From: CALDTK01 sp965215215
GTDB taxonomy: Bacteria > Bacteroidota > Bacteroidia > Chitinophagales > Saprospiraceae
NCBI GenBank assembly: GCA_965215215.1
Contig: OZ244043.1
Coordinates: 3,038,001-3,102,000 of the forward strand
Reading direction: 5' to 3'
Length of the DNA stretch: 64,000 nt
The notes beneath the pieces are model-generated. The model ran no database searches, was not told the origin of the DNA, and saw nothing but the letters and a program-made list of their open reading frames with translations. Positions 63,909 through 64,000 of the stretch are shown here, one piece after another. The position numbers were made by a program, and so were the translations under genes. The stretch's first letter is position 1. Every line of letters starts with the position of its first letter.

Positions 63909-64000
63909 ATGCGTAAATCAGTAGCTATCGACATGGACGAGGTGATCGCCGACGTCATGCACAAGTTTCAAAACCTCTACTTCGGTCGCTTCGGGCGGCG
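63909..64000 (+). CDS. 5'(3')-deoxyribonucleotidase, N-terminus (partial)
   Basis: The frame starts at an ATG at 63909 and is cut by the window's right edge after 30 residues. MRKSVAIDMDEVIADVM carries the HAD-type first motif DMDEV, as in small 5'-deoxypyrimidine nucleotidases (the NT5C type), which trim dUMP and dTMP. It may belong to the RND transcription unit, 10 bp beyond the pump's stop codon. Confidence 0.7.
   Translation, partial: MRKSVAIDMDEVIADVMHKFQNLYFGRFGR

Overview
The window looks like chromosomal DNA of a free-living, GC-rich member of the Bacteroidota. The best guess is the Saprospiria (Lewinella-like), but the genus is inference. The evidence is several secreted proteins with type IX secretion (T9SS, Por) C-terminal sorting domains, one clear Bacteroidota promoter (TTTG-N20-TAnnTTTG), Bacteroidota-style lipoproteins, DUF2911 and a tRNA-Gln. 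There is no rRNA, CRISPR array, prophage or plasmid backbone. Genes are dense, with a few longer spacers around secreted-protein genes.

Layout. 0-5.4 kb, minus strand: the start of an exported protein, an NMT1/THI5-like binding protein, a hydrolase-OsmC fusion and uvrA. 5.7-10.2 kb, plus strand: an ECF sigma factor with a strong terminator, a zinc-ribbon-like protein, an Rpn-type nuclease and an M3 peptidase. 10.2-15.8 kb, minus strand: hemB, an amidohydrolase and a DUF1015 gene that has been cut in two by a complete 2277-bp IS66-family element with an 8-bp target duplication. 16-18.7 kb: a long acyl-CoA dehydrogenase with a doubled palindromic operator-like site, and a NUDIX hydrolase. 18.7-20.6 kb: decayed secreted-protein genes bracketed by two inverted REP-like 20-mers. 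20.7-26.5 kb: a ligase-associated exonuclease and an ATP-dependent DNA ligase, separated by a T9SS cargo protein and a zincin-like lipoprotein. 26.5-42.8 kb: NDH-2, phosphoesterase, DUF2911, MBL-fold hydrolase, GH3 beta-glucosidase, ferredoxin-NADP reductase, double-domain M16 peptidase, LURP-one and MOSC proteins, DUF3089 lipoprotein, methyltransferase, PurU and an M20 amidohydrolase. 42.8-51.3 kb: three large T9SS cargo proteins, including one built of 4+3 Cys-anchored repeats and a GH16 laminarinase-like enzyme. 51.3-58.8 kb: Rieske-AIF-like reductase, lipoprotein tyrosine phosphatase, OsmC, a small helix-turn-helix-like protein, tRNA-Gln, hisF, a glutamate-cysteine-ligase-like protein fused to CBS domains, and a lipoprotein. 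58.9 kb to the end: a MarR-adaptor-RND efflux operon with a candidate MarR operator, then the start of a deoxyribonucleotidase.

The most unusual signal is not a gene. A 14-bp interspersed DNA word, GCTTNCGCNAAAAC, occurs 17 times on both strands, in coding sequence (several reading frames) and between genes. Five copies are the identical 14-mer GCTTTCGCCAAAAC. Chance predicts about 0.01 copies. It behaves like a genome-wide DNA-level signal (uptake-sequence-like, nucleoid or protein-binding site) and I do not recognise it as a described element.
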